Below the pieces are notes generated by a model. It did no database searches. It saw only the letters and a list, made by a program, of their open reading frames with translations, and was not told the DNA's origin. A stretch of DNA of 64,000 nt, taken from the NCBI GenBank assembly GCA_014584705.1, contig JACTMJ010000008.1:1-64000 (forward strand), in the 5' to 3' direction. The position numbers and the translations under genes are program-made. The stretch comes from Acidobacteriota bacterium. Lineage in GTDB: Bacteria; Acidobacteriota; Terriglobia; Bryobacterales; Bryobacteraceae. Below, one piece after another: positions 27,141 to 35,128 of the stretch. Position 1 is the first letter of the stretch. Every line of letters starts with the position of its first letter.

Positions 27141-28502
27141 TCAAGCACCGGCATCGAGAATCACCTGCACTTCAATTTCCGGATCCGGAATTTCTGCCGG
27201 GACGTATACGCCAACTACTTTGGTTTGCGAGAGGTGGTCCCAGCACGGACCGGACTTGGTCAAGGAAAAGTACTGGGCTTCCACTTTCTGACGCAAGGCG
27301 GCGGGCGGCACGCTCATGTGCTGCATTGGCAAACCGGGCAGGGCGCGGCGCACCAGTTCCGGGACGAACTTCTCCGAGCAGACCTTCACCAGTTGATCCG
27401 TTCGCCGGATGAGGTCCGCTTCGCCGATCTTCGAATGAATCCCGAATACCCAGCGAGAACGGCCGAAACAGCGGTCGTCGGTAACGTCGGCGGACCAGAA
27501 ATAGGGCTTTGTCTTCCGGAATGTCAGGTGAACGACGTTCGACGGCACGACGTATTCCAGGTGCCGGCGGATGTGCTCGTCGAGCGTCAGGAAGGCGAAC
27601 TCGGGCTGGGCATGGTCATAGAGCGGCAACTGGCGCGGATGGGAGTCCGTGCCAAAGGTACAGAGCGCTCCGGCGAGGCGGGCCATTTCCTGGTAAATCA
27701 ATTCCGGATGTCCGCGGCGGGTGCGGAAAATGTGACGGAAGGCCGGAATAGCGCTGTGGATGGCGTGGAGGAACCAGAAGGTGGAAATATCGCGCGGCGA
27801 GAACGACTGCTGAAACCGGCTGCCGCCGCGCACTTCTCCGCTGAGCATGCGGCTCTTTTCTTCCATCATCTCGGAGAGACGGCGGATGATCATGAGCAGG
27901 GTCTCGCTGGCTGAGATATCGAGCAGCGGAGGGATAAAGTTTGCGTCGAAGACGTAGTTTCCCGCTCCGTCCCGAAGGATGCGAGCGAGGGGAAGCAGTT
28001 CATATCCGGCCGTGTTCTCCGTTTCCACGAGCAGGGTGAAATTCTTCTTGCCGAGATAGACGGGCTTTTCGTCGTGCCCGGAGACTTCGTCCACCACGAG
28101 CTTTTCGAGCGCCTGGTAACGGACGTGGTTCACACCGGTGTCGGAAGGCAGCGCACAGTTCTTATCGTTTTCCCGGCGCTCGGGAAGGGCCAGATACGCG
28201 AGCAGCGAAGTGCTGGTGGGCGGGAATAACTCTCGGATTTCCCTGGTGGGCGGCAGCGGATCTGATTCCGGCATCTGAAAGGGGATGCCCTCCCTGGTGA
28301 TGCCGCGGGCGTGCAGGAGCGAAAGCGTCCCGTTGCGCAGCGCGTCGGCATCCACCAGCATGCCCGCGAAGCCGTAGCTCTCATAGAAGAGAGAGCCGGC
28401 GGTGAAATGGATCGCGTCTTCGAGGTAGCGGTTCTGCGCCTGGAAATGGTGCGGCCCCAGGTACATCCCCTCTTCCCACACCACTTTGGATAGTTGTTTC
28501 AT
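27141..28502 (-). CDS. tssK: T6SS baseplate protein TssK, copy 1
   Basis: 453 residues. The start (MKQLSKVVWEEGMYLGPHHF, then QAQNRYLED) and the interior NRYLED/GPHHFQ pattern are diagnostic of TssK, the trimeric connector between baseplate and membrane complex. Other family segments are VYLGKKNFTLLVETE, ISASETLLMIIRRLSEMMEE, HPELIYQEMARLAGALCTFG and the C-terminal YFSLTKSGPCWDHL. It is first in the minus-strand unit with tssL and tssM. A full-length paralogue is at 35097-36458. Confidence 0.94.
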   Translation of the reverse strand: MKQLSKVVWEEGMYLGPHHFQAQNRYLEDAIHFTAGSLFYESYGFAGMLVDADALRNGTLSLLHARGITREGIPFQMPESDPLPPTREIRELFPPTSTSLLAYLALPERRENDKNCALPSDTGVNHVRYQALEKLVVDEVSGHDEKPVYLGKKNFTLLVETENTAGYELLPLARILRDGAGNYVFDANFIPPLLDISASETLLMIIRRLSEMMEEKSRMLSGEVRGGSRFQQSFSPRDISTFWFLHAIHSAIPAFRHIFRTRRGHPELIYQEMARLAGALCTFGTDSHPRQLPLYDHAQPEFAFLTLDEHIRRHLEYVVPSNVVHLTFRKTKPYFWSADVTDDRCFGRSRWVFGIHSKIGEADLIRRTDQLVKVCSEKFVPELVRRALPGLPMQHMSVPPAALRQKVEAQYFSLTKSGPCWDHLSQTKVVGVYVPAEIPDPEIEVQVILDAGA

Positions 28503-28905
28503 ACGGTCCAGGAACCTAAGGCCCGGTCTTCGCCTCGCCGGAACGGACGAGATTCTGCAGACCTCGCGCGCGATTGGCCGTCCAGGCGAAGGACGCGGAC
28601 ACTGTTGTCTTCCGTATCAGTATTATATAGACCACTCCAAAAGAGCAGGTCCTTCCTGATGAAAAAGGACGCTTACCTTAACAGAAGCGAGAAAACCGGT
28701 TGGCCCGGAAGCACAAGCGAGGAGTGTGCGACCGGAGGACCGGCGCGCGGCCGGCTGGAAACACACTCGATTTTCAGGGGTAGCGGAGTAAGCTGAGAAG
28801 AATTTATCGAGACCGGCGTGGAGACCACTAAGTCCCGCGAATCGGATATTGTAGGATTCTCCCGCAGGTGACATGATCGAAAGGAATTGAGGTACAACGG
28901 GGCAC
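28503..28905. other. Divergent intergenic region in the T6SS locus
   Basis: 403 bases between tssK1 (minus) and the GEFT-repeat gene (plus), so it should hold promoters for both units. The most promoter-like element is TATAAT on the minus strand (plus-strand ATTATA at 28622-28627), 120 bases before tssK1, without a convincing -35. No gene seen. Confidence 0.4.
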
Positions 28906-31900
28906 ATGAATCTGGCAGCCAAGTACAATCGGACGGAACTGATTCGGGACGGCGAAATCCAGGCTTGGAAAGGGATTGACCGGAGCACCGGCGAAGCCGT
29001 GGTGCTTTACCTGTACACCGGTGAGGTGAGTGGCGGCCAGCCGCTATCAGAAGCTGCGCGGGGGCCATTGGCGCAAGCTCTCGGCACGGGAGAAACGCAG
29101 GTGGAAGGTGGCGTTTTCGGACTGTCGCCCTGTATGGTGGCTCGCGCGGCGCAGGATGGAATCGCGGCCACGCCCGCGACAAGAACGCCCGCTCCGCCCG
29201 TATTCAGCGCGCCTCCACCGCAACAGGCTCCCGTCGCTGCTTCCACGCCGGCTCCGGCGGCCACTTCCGACGGTGCGCACGGGGAGTTCACGGCGATGTT
29301 TGGAGCGGCCCTGGCGGAGAATGCGGCGGCCCCGAGCGCGAGCGTTTCCCCATCGCCTCAGCCAGCCCCGGCTTTTTCGACACCGCCTCCGCGGACGCCG
29401 ACTCCCGCTGCCCCGGAGCCGGAGCAGGCACCGGCCGGCGAGAGCATGGGAGAGTTTACAAGGATGTTTCGTGCCGCGGATGTCGCAAAGGGGCTGGAGT
29501 CCGCCGCGCCGGAGGCAACACCTCCCGCCGCGCCTTCCGTTTCCGAGGCACCGGCAGCACCCCCGCATCCGGGAGTTTTCACCAGCCTTTACATGGCTGC
29601 GAACACAGAGGCCGCCCCGGAAGCGGAAGCGAAAGCAGAACCTCCCGCCGCTGCCGCGCCCGCGACGCCCGCCGCGCCTCCGCAGCCGGGCGTCTTTACA
29701 AACCTGTACATGGCGGTATCTCCCGCAGCGATGCCGGAAGGAACATCGGGGCAAACCGCGCCGGAATCGAAAGCGCCGGAGGCCTCGGCCGAGCCCGCGA
29801 TCGGAGAGTTCACCAGCCTGTTTATGGCCGCCAGGCAGCCGGAAGCGGCCGCTCCCACCCCCTCGGTTTCGGCACCCGCGGTGGGGAGTGCCACGCCTGC
29901 CTTCGCCGTGCCGGAAACGGCAGCCCAGGCTCCAAGTGCGCCCGATGATGCCCCGGGCGAGTTTACGATGGCCTTCCGTTCCGCGAGCCTGCCCGCATCC
30001 TCGCCGGATGCGAAACTGGCGGATGAACCCAGAGCCAGCGCCCCAGAGCCGCCCCGGCAAGGATTGCCCCCCGCGGAGGCCAGCTTCGATGAAACAGCGG
30101 AGCTGACGTTGGGGGACCGGCCAGCAGCCGTCGCTCCGATGCCGGAAGTTCCCCTTCCGGAGGCAACCATGATGACGCCTGTCGGACAAGACATCGCGGC
30201 TGGAGACGGACCGGGCGAGTTTACCCGGCTATTTCAGGCCGCGCCCGAGGACGAGACGCCGGGATGGTCCGAGGAGAAGGCGGCGGAGAGCGCTATTGCT
30301 ACTCCGACGATCGCGGAGGTGAAACCGGAAGCCGATGAGGCCGTTCTGAGCACGGCTGCTCCCGAGGAATCCGCGACGGCCAGCGAAGCCGCGGAGGAGG
30401 CGGAGCGTTATTCAAGCGCCTCCCCGGCGAAAGGGCCTATTCGTTTCGTGGCAAGCGAGAAGACTGCTTCCGAGGAGACATCCAAGCCCGTGCGATCGCC
30501 CTTACAGAGCGGGAGCTTCTCGCAGACCTACGTTTCCACCGGAGAGATGCCGGTGATGCGAGAGCCCATACTGGGCGTTCCCGCGCCCGCGGTTCCGGCT
30601 TCCCAGACCCCGCCGGCGGAGACCGATGCGCCGGGCGAGTTTACGATGCTCTTCGCGAGCCCTGGCGGAGCGGCCACGCCGCCCACACCCGCGCCCACGC
30701 CCGTAACCCCCGCGCCCGCGACACCCGAGGCCGCGCCGATGCAGCCAGCGGCCGCCGCGCCGGTGCAGCCCGCGGATGCCCCGAAACCTGCCGCGGAAGG
30801 GCAGGGTCCGGGCGAGTTCACCAAGTTCTTCCAGCCAGGCGACGTCGACAAGATGAAGCAGGAAATGGCTGCAATGGCGAAGCCGGATTCACCCGCGGAA
30901 AGCCAGGCGAAGCCCGCGGAGGAAGCGCCGATGGGTGAATTTACGAGGATGTTCTCCGCCGCTGAGATTGCTTCCAGGGTGGAGAAGCCCAAGGATCCCG
31001 GTGTGTTCACCAGCCTGTACCTTGCGGCGGAATCGAGCAAGCCGGATGCGTCCGCTCCGGCGACGCCGTCTGCTCCACCCCCGTTTACCGCTCCGACGCC
31101 GGCGGATGCGGGCGGATCCTTCACCAGCATGTTTCGCGCGGCGGAGTCGGGGAGCGCTCCGGCATCGCCAGCTCCGGCAAGCCAGGATGTCTTCATGCCT
31201 CCGGCGTCCGCGGGCGGATTCGAATCTTCGCAATCCCCCGCGGGAGGCGAGGAGCCGAGCTTTACCCGGTATTTCCAGGCGGCCGATCTCCCCGCTTCGC
31301 CGGCGACGCCCCAGCACCAGGAAGCGCCGGCACCCTCACCGGATCTTCCCGCCTATAGCAGCGGCTATTCAAAGGGGGCGACCTCGTTCTTCCAGGCAGT
31401 TCCCGAGGCCGCCGCGCCGGCCGCTCCCGTGGAGCAAGGCCCCGGCGAGTACACCCGGATGATTTCCGGGGATGAAGTCAAGCAGGCCATGGCAACGCCG
31501 GGCGGCCAACCGGGACCGGCACCGGCGGGTGGCGCGGCCGGAGGCGGCATGTCGGTTCCGATCGGGGTGCCGATGACCGCGCCGAGCGTGAGCGGACCGT
31601 ACGTCCAGGGTCCTCGCATGACGGGTCCGCAAATGAGCGGGCCGCAGATTTCGAGCAGCGGGATTTCCGGACCCCACTTCCAGGGTCCGCAGATGAGCGG
31701 GCCGCAAATGTCGGCACCGCAAGTGCATGGTCCGCAAATGGGGACTCCACACTTGCAGACGCCGCACATGCAGGTGCAGGTGCCTCCAATGCAGGCAGGA
31801 GGCGCCCCGCCGGTGGCTCCCGGCCAGCAGGCCCCGGCAGCCGGAGGAGGCGCCAGCAAAATCATCATTGTCGCCACCGTGCTGGTGACGGTGATCGCCG

Positions 31901-31944
31901 TGGTTCTGGTGCTGATGGTAGCCTACTTTATGCTGAAGGGCTAA
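28906..31944 (+). CDS. Tail-anchored GEFT-repeat scaffold-like protein in T6SS locus
   Basis: 1012 residues, no family recognised overall. Residues 1-75 form a small folded part (ELIRDGEIQAWKGIDRSTGE, AVVLYLYTGEV) that resembles the beta1-beta3 part of a Ser/Thr kinase N-lobe, with Tyr where the catalytic Lys would be. Residues about 85-890 are Pro/Ala/Glu-rich and probably disordered, punctuated by a recurring motif of type G-[EV]-[FY]-T-x-x-[FY]-x-x-A. Clear copies start near residues 126, 182, 223, 262, 300, 351, 437, 577, 636, 677, 699, 737, 784 and 847, with weaker ones between. Residues about 895-965 hold Met/Pro/Gln repeats (MSGPQ, QGPQ). The end is one transmembrane helix (IIIVATVLVTVIAVVLVLMV) plus a short tail, so the bulk should be cytoplasmic. 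First gene of a plus-strand unit with two methyltransferases. Confidence 0.8.
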   Translation: MNLAAKYNRTELIRDGEIQAWKGIDRSTGEAVVLYLYTGEVSGGQPLSEAARGPLAQALGTGETQVEGGVFGLSPCMVARAAQDGIAATPATRTPAPPVFSAPPPQQAPVAASTPAPAATSDGAHGEFTAMFGAALAENAAAPSASVSPSPQPAPAFSTPPPRTPTPAAPEPEQAPAGESMGEFTRMFRAADVAKGLESAAPEATPPAAPSVSEAPAAPPHPGVFTSLYMAANTEAAPEAEAKAEPPAAAAPATPAAPPQPGVFTNLYMAVSPAAMPEGTSGQTAPESKAPEASAEPAIGEFTSLFMAARQPEAAAPTPSVSAPAVGSATPAFAVPETAAQAPSAPDDAPGEFTMAFRSASLPASSPDAKLADEPRASAPEPPRQGLPPAEASFDETAELTLGDRPAAVAPMPEVPLPEATMMTPVGQDIAAGDGPGEFTRLFQAAPEDETPGWSEEKAAESAIATPTIAEVKPEADEAVLSTAAPEESATASEAAEEAERYSSASPAKGPIRFVASEKTASEETSKPVRSPLQSGSFSQTYVSTGEMPVMREPILGVPAPAVPASQTPPAETDAPGEFTMLFASPGGAATPPTPAPTPVTPAPATPEAAPMQPAAAAPVQPADAPKPAAEGQGPGEFTKFFQPGDVDKMKQEMAAMAKPDSPAESQAKPAEEAPMGEFTRMFSAAEIASRVEKPKDPGVFTSLYLAAESSKPDASAPATPSAPPPFTAPTPADAGGSFTSMFRAAESGSAPASPAPASQDVFMPPASAGGFESSQSPAGGEEPSFTRYFQAADLPASPATPQHQEAPAPSPDLPAYSSGYSKGATSFFQAVPEAAAPAAPVEQGPGEYTRMISGDEVKQAMATPGGQPGPAPAGGAAGGGMSVPIGVPMTAPSVSGPYVQGPRMTGPQMSGPQISSSGISGPHFQGPQMSGPQMSAPQVHGPQMGTPHLQTPHMQVQVPPMQAGGAPPVAPGQQAPAAGGGASKIIIVATVLVTVIAVVLVLMVAYFMLKG

Positions 31945-31972
31945 CGGCCGCGAGCGGAATGAGGACCACTGG

Positions 31973-33535
31973 ATGACCCTGGGTGTTTACCCCGAGCCGC
32001 CATGCGCGGACGCGGACGATGCTACCTACGCCGCGCTGCGCGAGGCGTTCCACGCCGCCCGGTTCTACGACAAGGAGACTTGCGAATACGCGGGGATCGA
32101 AGATCTCGGAGCGCTTGTGCGGTTGGGGGATGCGGTGCCTTCGCCCTCCACCTCGGTGGAAGGTCCTCTCTCGGCGCTGTGCCATCTCTTCCTTTGGAGC
32201 CGCGCCATTCAGGAGGGGGAGCTTCGAAGCCTGTTCGGGGATCGCTTTGTGGACGCAGCGCTGGCAGTCCGCCTGTTCGCCCCCTACGCGGAACATGACG
32301 GGGCACTTCGCGCGTTAGCGTCGGTGTATCCGCTGCGCGACGAGAGTGCGGCGGGGAACGGCGGGCCACGCGCGTTCTGGGTGGCTTCCGACCGTTTGGC
32401 TGGCACGGTGGAAGAGCGCCGGGCACAGCCGGACGACGTCGTCTTTTGCCCCCTCGCGGCGACCGGCAACCGCTTTCTCGGATTGCTTCCGCGCACCCCC
32501 TGCGAACGCTTCGTTGAGGTTTGCGCGGGGTGCGGACCGGCCGCGCTGCTTGCGACCGGGTTCGCCGGACAGGTTGTTGCGAGCGACCTTGCGGCCCGGT
32601 CCGTCGCGTTTAGCCGCTTTGTAGCGAGGCTGAACGGGCAGCCGCGCATGCAGGCGATTCAGGGCGGGGGCTACGACGGGTTGGAAGGGAAATTCGACCG
32701 CATTGCCGCGCACCCCCCCTACATGCCAACGCTGGGCGCGGCGGAAATCTACTACGGCGGCGGAGCCACCGGCATGGAGATCACGGAAACCCTCGTGCGG
32801 GGAATCCCGGACCGGCTTGCGCCCGGCGGTTTGTTCTACGCGGCGACAATGCTCTTCGAGGGGCCGGAGAAATCGGCCGAGCAACTTGTGCGCGAGTGGC
32901 TGGGAGAGGGGCAATCCGCTTATGATGTGTTCCTCTACCCGCTCTACTTTCACTCGCTGCTCGAGGCCGCGCAGCGGGCGGCGCTGAAAGCCGGGGAAGG
33001 CTATGAGGGGATGGAGCGCGCGCATAATCTCCTGGAGGACTTCGGGTTCCAGAATGCCGTGGTGGGGCTGCTTTTGATCCGCCGCCATGATCGCGCGGAG
33101 CCCGCCGTCACGGCGCGACGGCGCATGGGTGAAACGGCCGAGTGGCGCCATCTGCTGTGGAGTCTCGACACGGAGCGACGGGCCGCATCCGACGCCGACG
33201 GATCTCAGGCGTTGGAGGCCACCTATACGGTGTGTGCCGATGTCGAAATGATTGTGCGGCATCGGCCCTCGCCCGAAGGCTTCGCGGCGGCGGGCTTTAA
33301 GGTGAGAACCTCCGCGCCATTCGCGATCGAGACGGAGATCGAAGGGTGGATGAGTTATCTCATTTCGAGAGCCGACGGGACAATGAGCGGCCGGCAACTG
33401 ATGGAATCCTGCATCGCGGATGGGATGATCCTATCCGAGACGCCCGCGCCGGAGTTCGCCAGGCTCTTGTGGACGTTCGTCGGCGGCGCCGTCATGGAGA
33501 GTTCCCTCTGTCCCTTGCCGGAACCGCGCGAGTAG
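31973..33535 (+). CDS. PrmC-like class I methyltransferase, T6SS-linked, copy 1
   Basis: 520 residues. The N-terminal about 170 residues are helical (LREAFHAARFYDKETCEYAG, LCHLFLWSRAIQEGELRSLF), like the winged-helix lead of N5-glutamine methyltransferase-type proteins. The SAM-binding core has motif I FVEVCAGCGPAALLA (about residues 180-194) and motif IV AAHPPYMP (about 245-252). PrmC/HemK-like enzymes normally have (N/D)PPY here; the His is unusual. It is followed by EIYYGGGATGMEITETL. The C-terminal about 180 residues (FAIETEIEGWMSYLISRADG, MSGRQLMESCIADGM) look like an added small helical domain. 28 bases after the GEFT-repeat gene, 39 before its paralogue: one operon. Substrate unknown. 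Confidence 0.75.
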   Translation: MTLGVYPEPPCADADDATYAALREAFHAARFYDKETCEYAGIEDLGALVRLGDAVPSPSTSVEGPLSALCHLFLWSRAIQEGELRSLFGDRFVDAALAVRLFAPYAEHDGALRALASVYPLRDESAAGNGGPRAFWVASDRLAGTVEERRAQPDDVVFCPLAATGNRFLGLLPRTPCERFVEVCAGCGPAALLATGFAGQVVASDLAARSVAFSRFVARLNGQPRMQAIQGGGYDGLEGKFDRIAAHPPYMPTLGAAEIYYGGGATGMEITETLVRGIPDRLAPGGLFYAATMLFEGPEKSAEQLVREWLGEGQSAYDVFLYPLYFHSLLEAAQRAALKAGEGYEGMERAHNLLEDFGFQNAVVGLLLIRRHDRAEPAVTARRRMGETAEWRHLLWSLDTERRAASDADGSQALEATYTVCADVEMIVRHRPSPEGFAAAGFKVRTSAPFAIETEIEGWMSYLISRADGTMSGRQLMESCIADGMILSETPAPEFARLLWTFVGGAVMESSLCPLPEPRE

Positions 33536-33574
33536 CCGGGAACCGAACGCGCCAGTGAGAACGGGAGCGCAACG

Positions 33575-35128
33575 ATGAGCCCATCCGTAATCGCGCCGCC
33601 GCCGCCTCGAGCGGACCTCGACGAGGGAACCTACGCGGAGTTGCGTGCGGCTCTGGCGAGGAACGGATACAGCGAGGCCGCAGTCTTGCGCCGTCTCGGT
33701 CTGGAGGCGCTTCCGGACGTCTTCGAGGGCGGCTTCCATGAGTCCGTTCCGCTGGAGATCCGGGATGGGCTCGATGCGCTCATTTGCACCTTTCTGCTCG
33801 GGCGCGGTACCCCCCGCGCCGCATTGGCGGAGTTGCTGGGAGAACCCTTCGTGGCCGCCTGCCTTGCGCAGGAATTGCTGCGGCTTGCGGGGGCGGATGC
33901 CCGCGCGTACGCCACGGTATCCATTCAGCCAAGCCTGCCGGAGAGCGGCGGCGCGTGGATTGTCTCGGACCGCGTCATCCCCGCGCCGGAGGCTCTCCTG
34001 CCTGCATTCGGCGGCATGGTGTACCCGACCGTGACGCCGAGCGCGCGCGCATTCCTGCAATTCCTGCCGCGAAACAGCTGTAATCGGTTTCTGGAAGTGT
34101 GCGCCGGTTGCGGGCCGGCGGCGGTTCTGGCGGGGGAATTCGCCGCGAGCGTCACCGCCTGCGATATCGATGCCCGGGCGGTGGCCTTCTGCCGCTACAA
34201 CGCGCGCTTGAACGAGATCGGCGGTTTTCAAAGCAACCAGGCATCGCTCTATGAAGGGCTGGGCGGTGGGTACGATGTCATCGCCGCTCATCCTCCCTTT
34301 ATGCCGTCCGACGGGCCGGCGGAGATTTTCTATGGCGGCGGCCCCGATGGAACGGACCTGTTGCGGCAACTGATCACGGAATTGCCGGGCAGGCTCACTC
34401 GGGGCGGGATCTTTTATGCGGTGGCAATGATCCCGGAAGGAGATTCGTGCACCGTGGAGGAGCGGGTGAGCCAATGGCTGGGGGAAGGCGCAACCGGGCA
34501 CGACGTGTTCTTTTTTCCGCTTCACAGCCGCTCCCTGGTGGAAGTGGCGTACGAGGCCACCTCGAAGCTCGGCCGGGGGATGGAGGCGGCGTCCCGGTAC
34601 CGGAAGTCTCTGCTCGAAATGGGCCATCGCGAATTTCATTACGGCGCATTGCTTGTGCGGCGGCATAGGGGCGGGGAAGAGCCGATCCGGGTGCGCCGCA
34701 AACTGAGCCCAAGGACGGGCTGGCGCGAACTGCTCTGGTGCGTGGATTGGGAGACCCGCCGCAAAGATCCGGGCCGGTTGGCGGCAATGATGGGGGCGCC
34801 CCTTGCGGCCACGCCGGCGCTCGAAGTGCTGATCCGGCACCGGCCCGGCGCGGAGGGCCTGGAACCCGCCTCATTCGCGGCCATGACGCACTATCCCTTT
34901 GAAATGGAGAGCCAACTGCAGGGCTGGATGGCGATGCTGCTTGGGGAAGCCCGCGACGGCCGCGACGGCCACGCGCTGTTTCAGCTTGCGAAAGATGCCG
35001 GCTGGATTCACCCGGAGACGCCGTCGCCGGAGTTCGTACGCTTGATCGCGACCTTCGTTTCAGGCGGATTCCTCGAGAGCGAAACCTGCCCGCTGCCTAC
35101 TTCCCCTGCTCGCGAGGAAGCAGAATAA
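33575..35128 (+). CDS. PrmC-like class I methyltransferase, T6SS-linked, copy 2
   Basis: 517 residues, paralogous over its whole length to the upstream gene: the N-terminal helical part (LRAALARNGYSEAAVLRRLG), motif I FLEVCAGCGPAAVLAG (about 172-187), ACDIDARAVAFCRYNARLN (motif II region), motif IV AAHPPFMP (about 237-244), EIFYGGGPDGTDLLRQLI, and the same C-terminal extension (QGWMAMLLGEARDG). The His in motif IV is conserved between the copies, arguing for a shared unusual chemistry or substrate. It ends by overlapping the convergent tssK2 stop by 32 bases. Start ATG 33575 has GGGAG upstream. Confidence 0.75.
   Translation: MSPSVIAPPPPRADLDEGTYAELRAALARNGYSEAAVLRRLGLEALPDVFEGGFHESVPLEIRDGLDALICTFLLGRGTPRAALAELLGEPFVAACLAQELLRLAGADARAYATVSIQPSLPESGGAWIVSDRVIPAPEALLPAFGGMVYPTVTPSARAFLQFLPRNSCNRFLEVCAGCGPAAVLAGEFAASVTACDIDARAVAFCRYNARLNEIGGFQSNQASLYEGLGGGYDVIAAHPPFMPSDGPAEIFYGGGPDGTDLLRQLITELPGRLTRGGIFYAVAMIPEGDSCTVEERVSQWLGEGATGHDVFFFPLHSRSLVEVAYEATSKLGRGMEAASRYRKSLLEMGHREFHYGALLVRRHRGGEEPIRVRRKLSPRTGWRELLWCVDWETRRKDPGRLAAMMGAPLAATPALEVLIRHRPGAEGLEPASFAAMTHYPFEMESQLQGWMAMLLGEARDGRDGHALFQLAKDAGWIHPETPSPEFVRLIATFVSGGFLESETCPLPTSPAREEAE

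Noticed and set aside
25538..27412. 624-codon plus-strand open frame opposite tssM/tssL
   Set aside because: Composition typical of antisense to GC-rich coding DNA; no family resemblance, and it crosses three real genes.
29047..30189. 380-codon minus-strand Arg/Gly-rich frame opposite the GEFT-repeat gene
   Set aside because: Complement of Pro/Ala codons gives an Arg/Gly run; no start signal. The plus-strand frame has the regular motif and a membrane helix.
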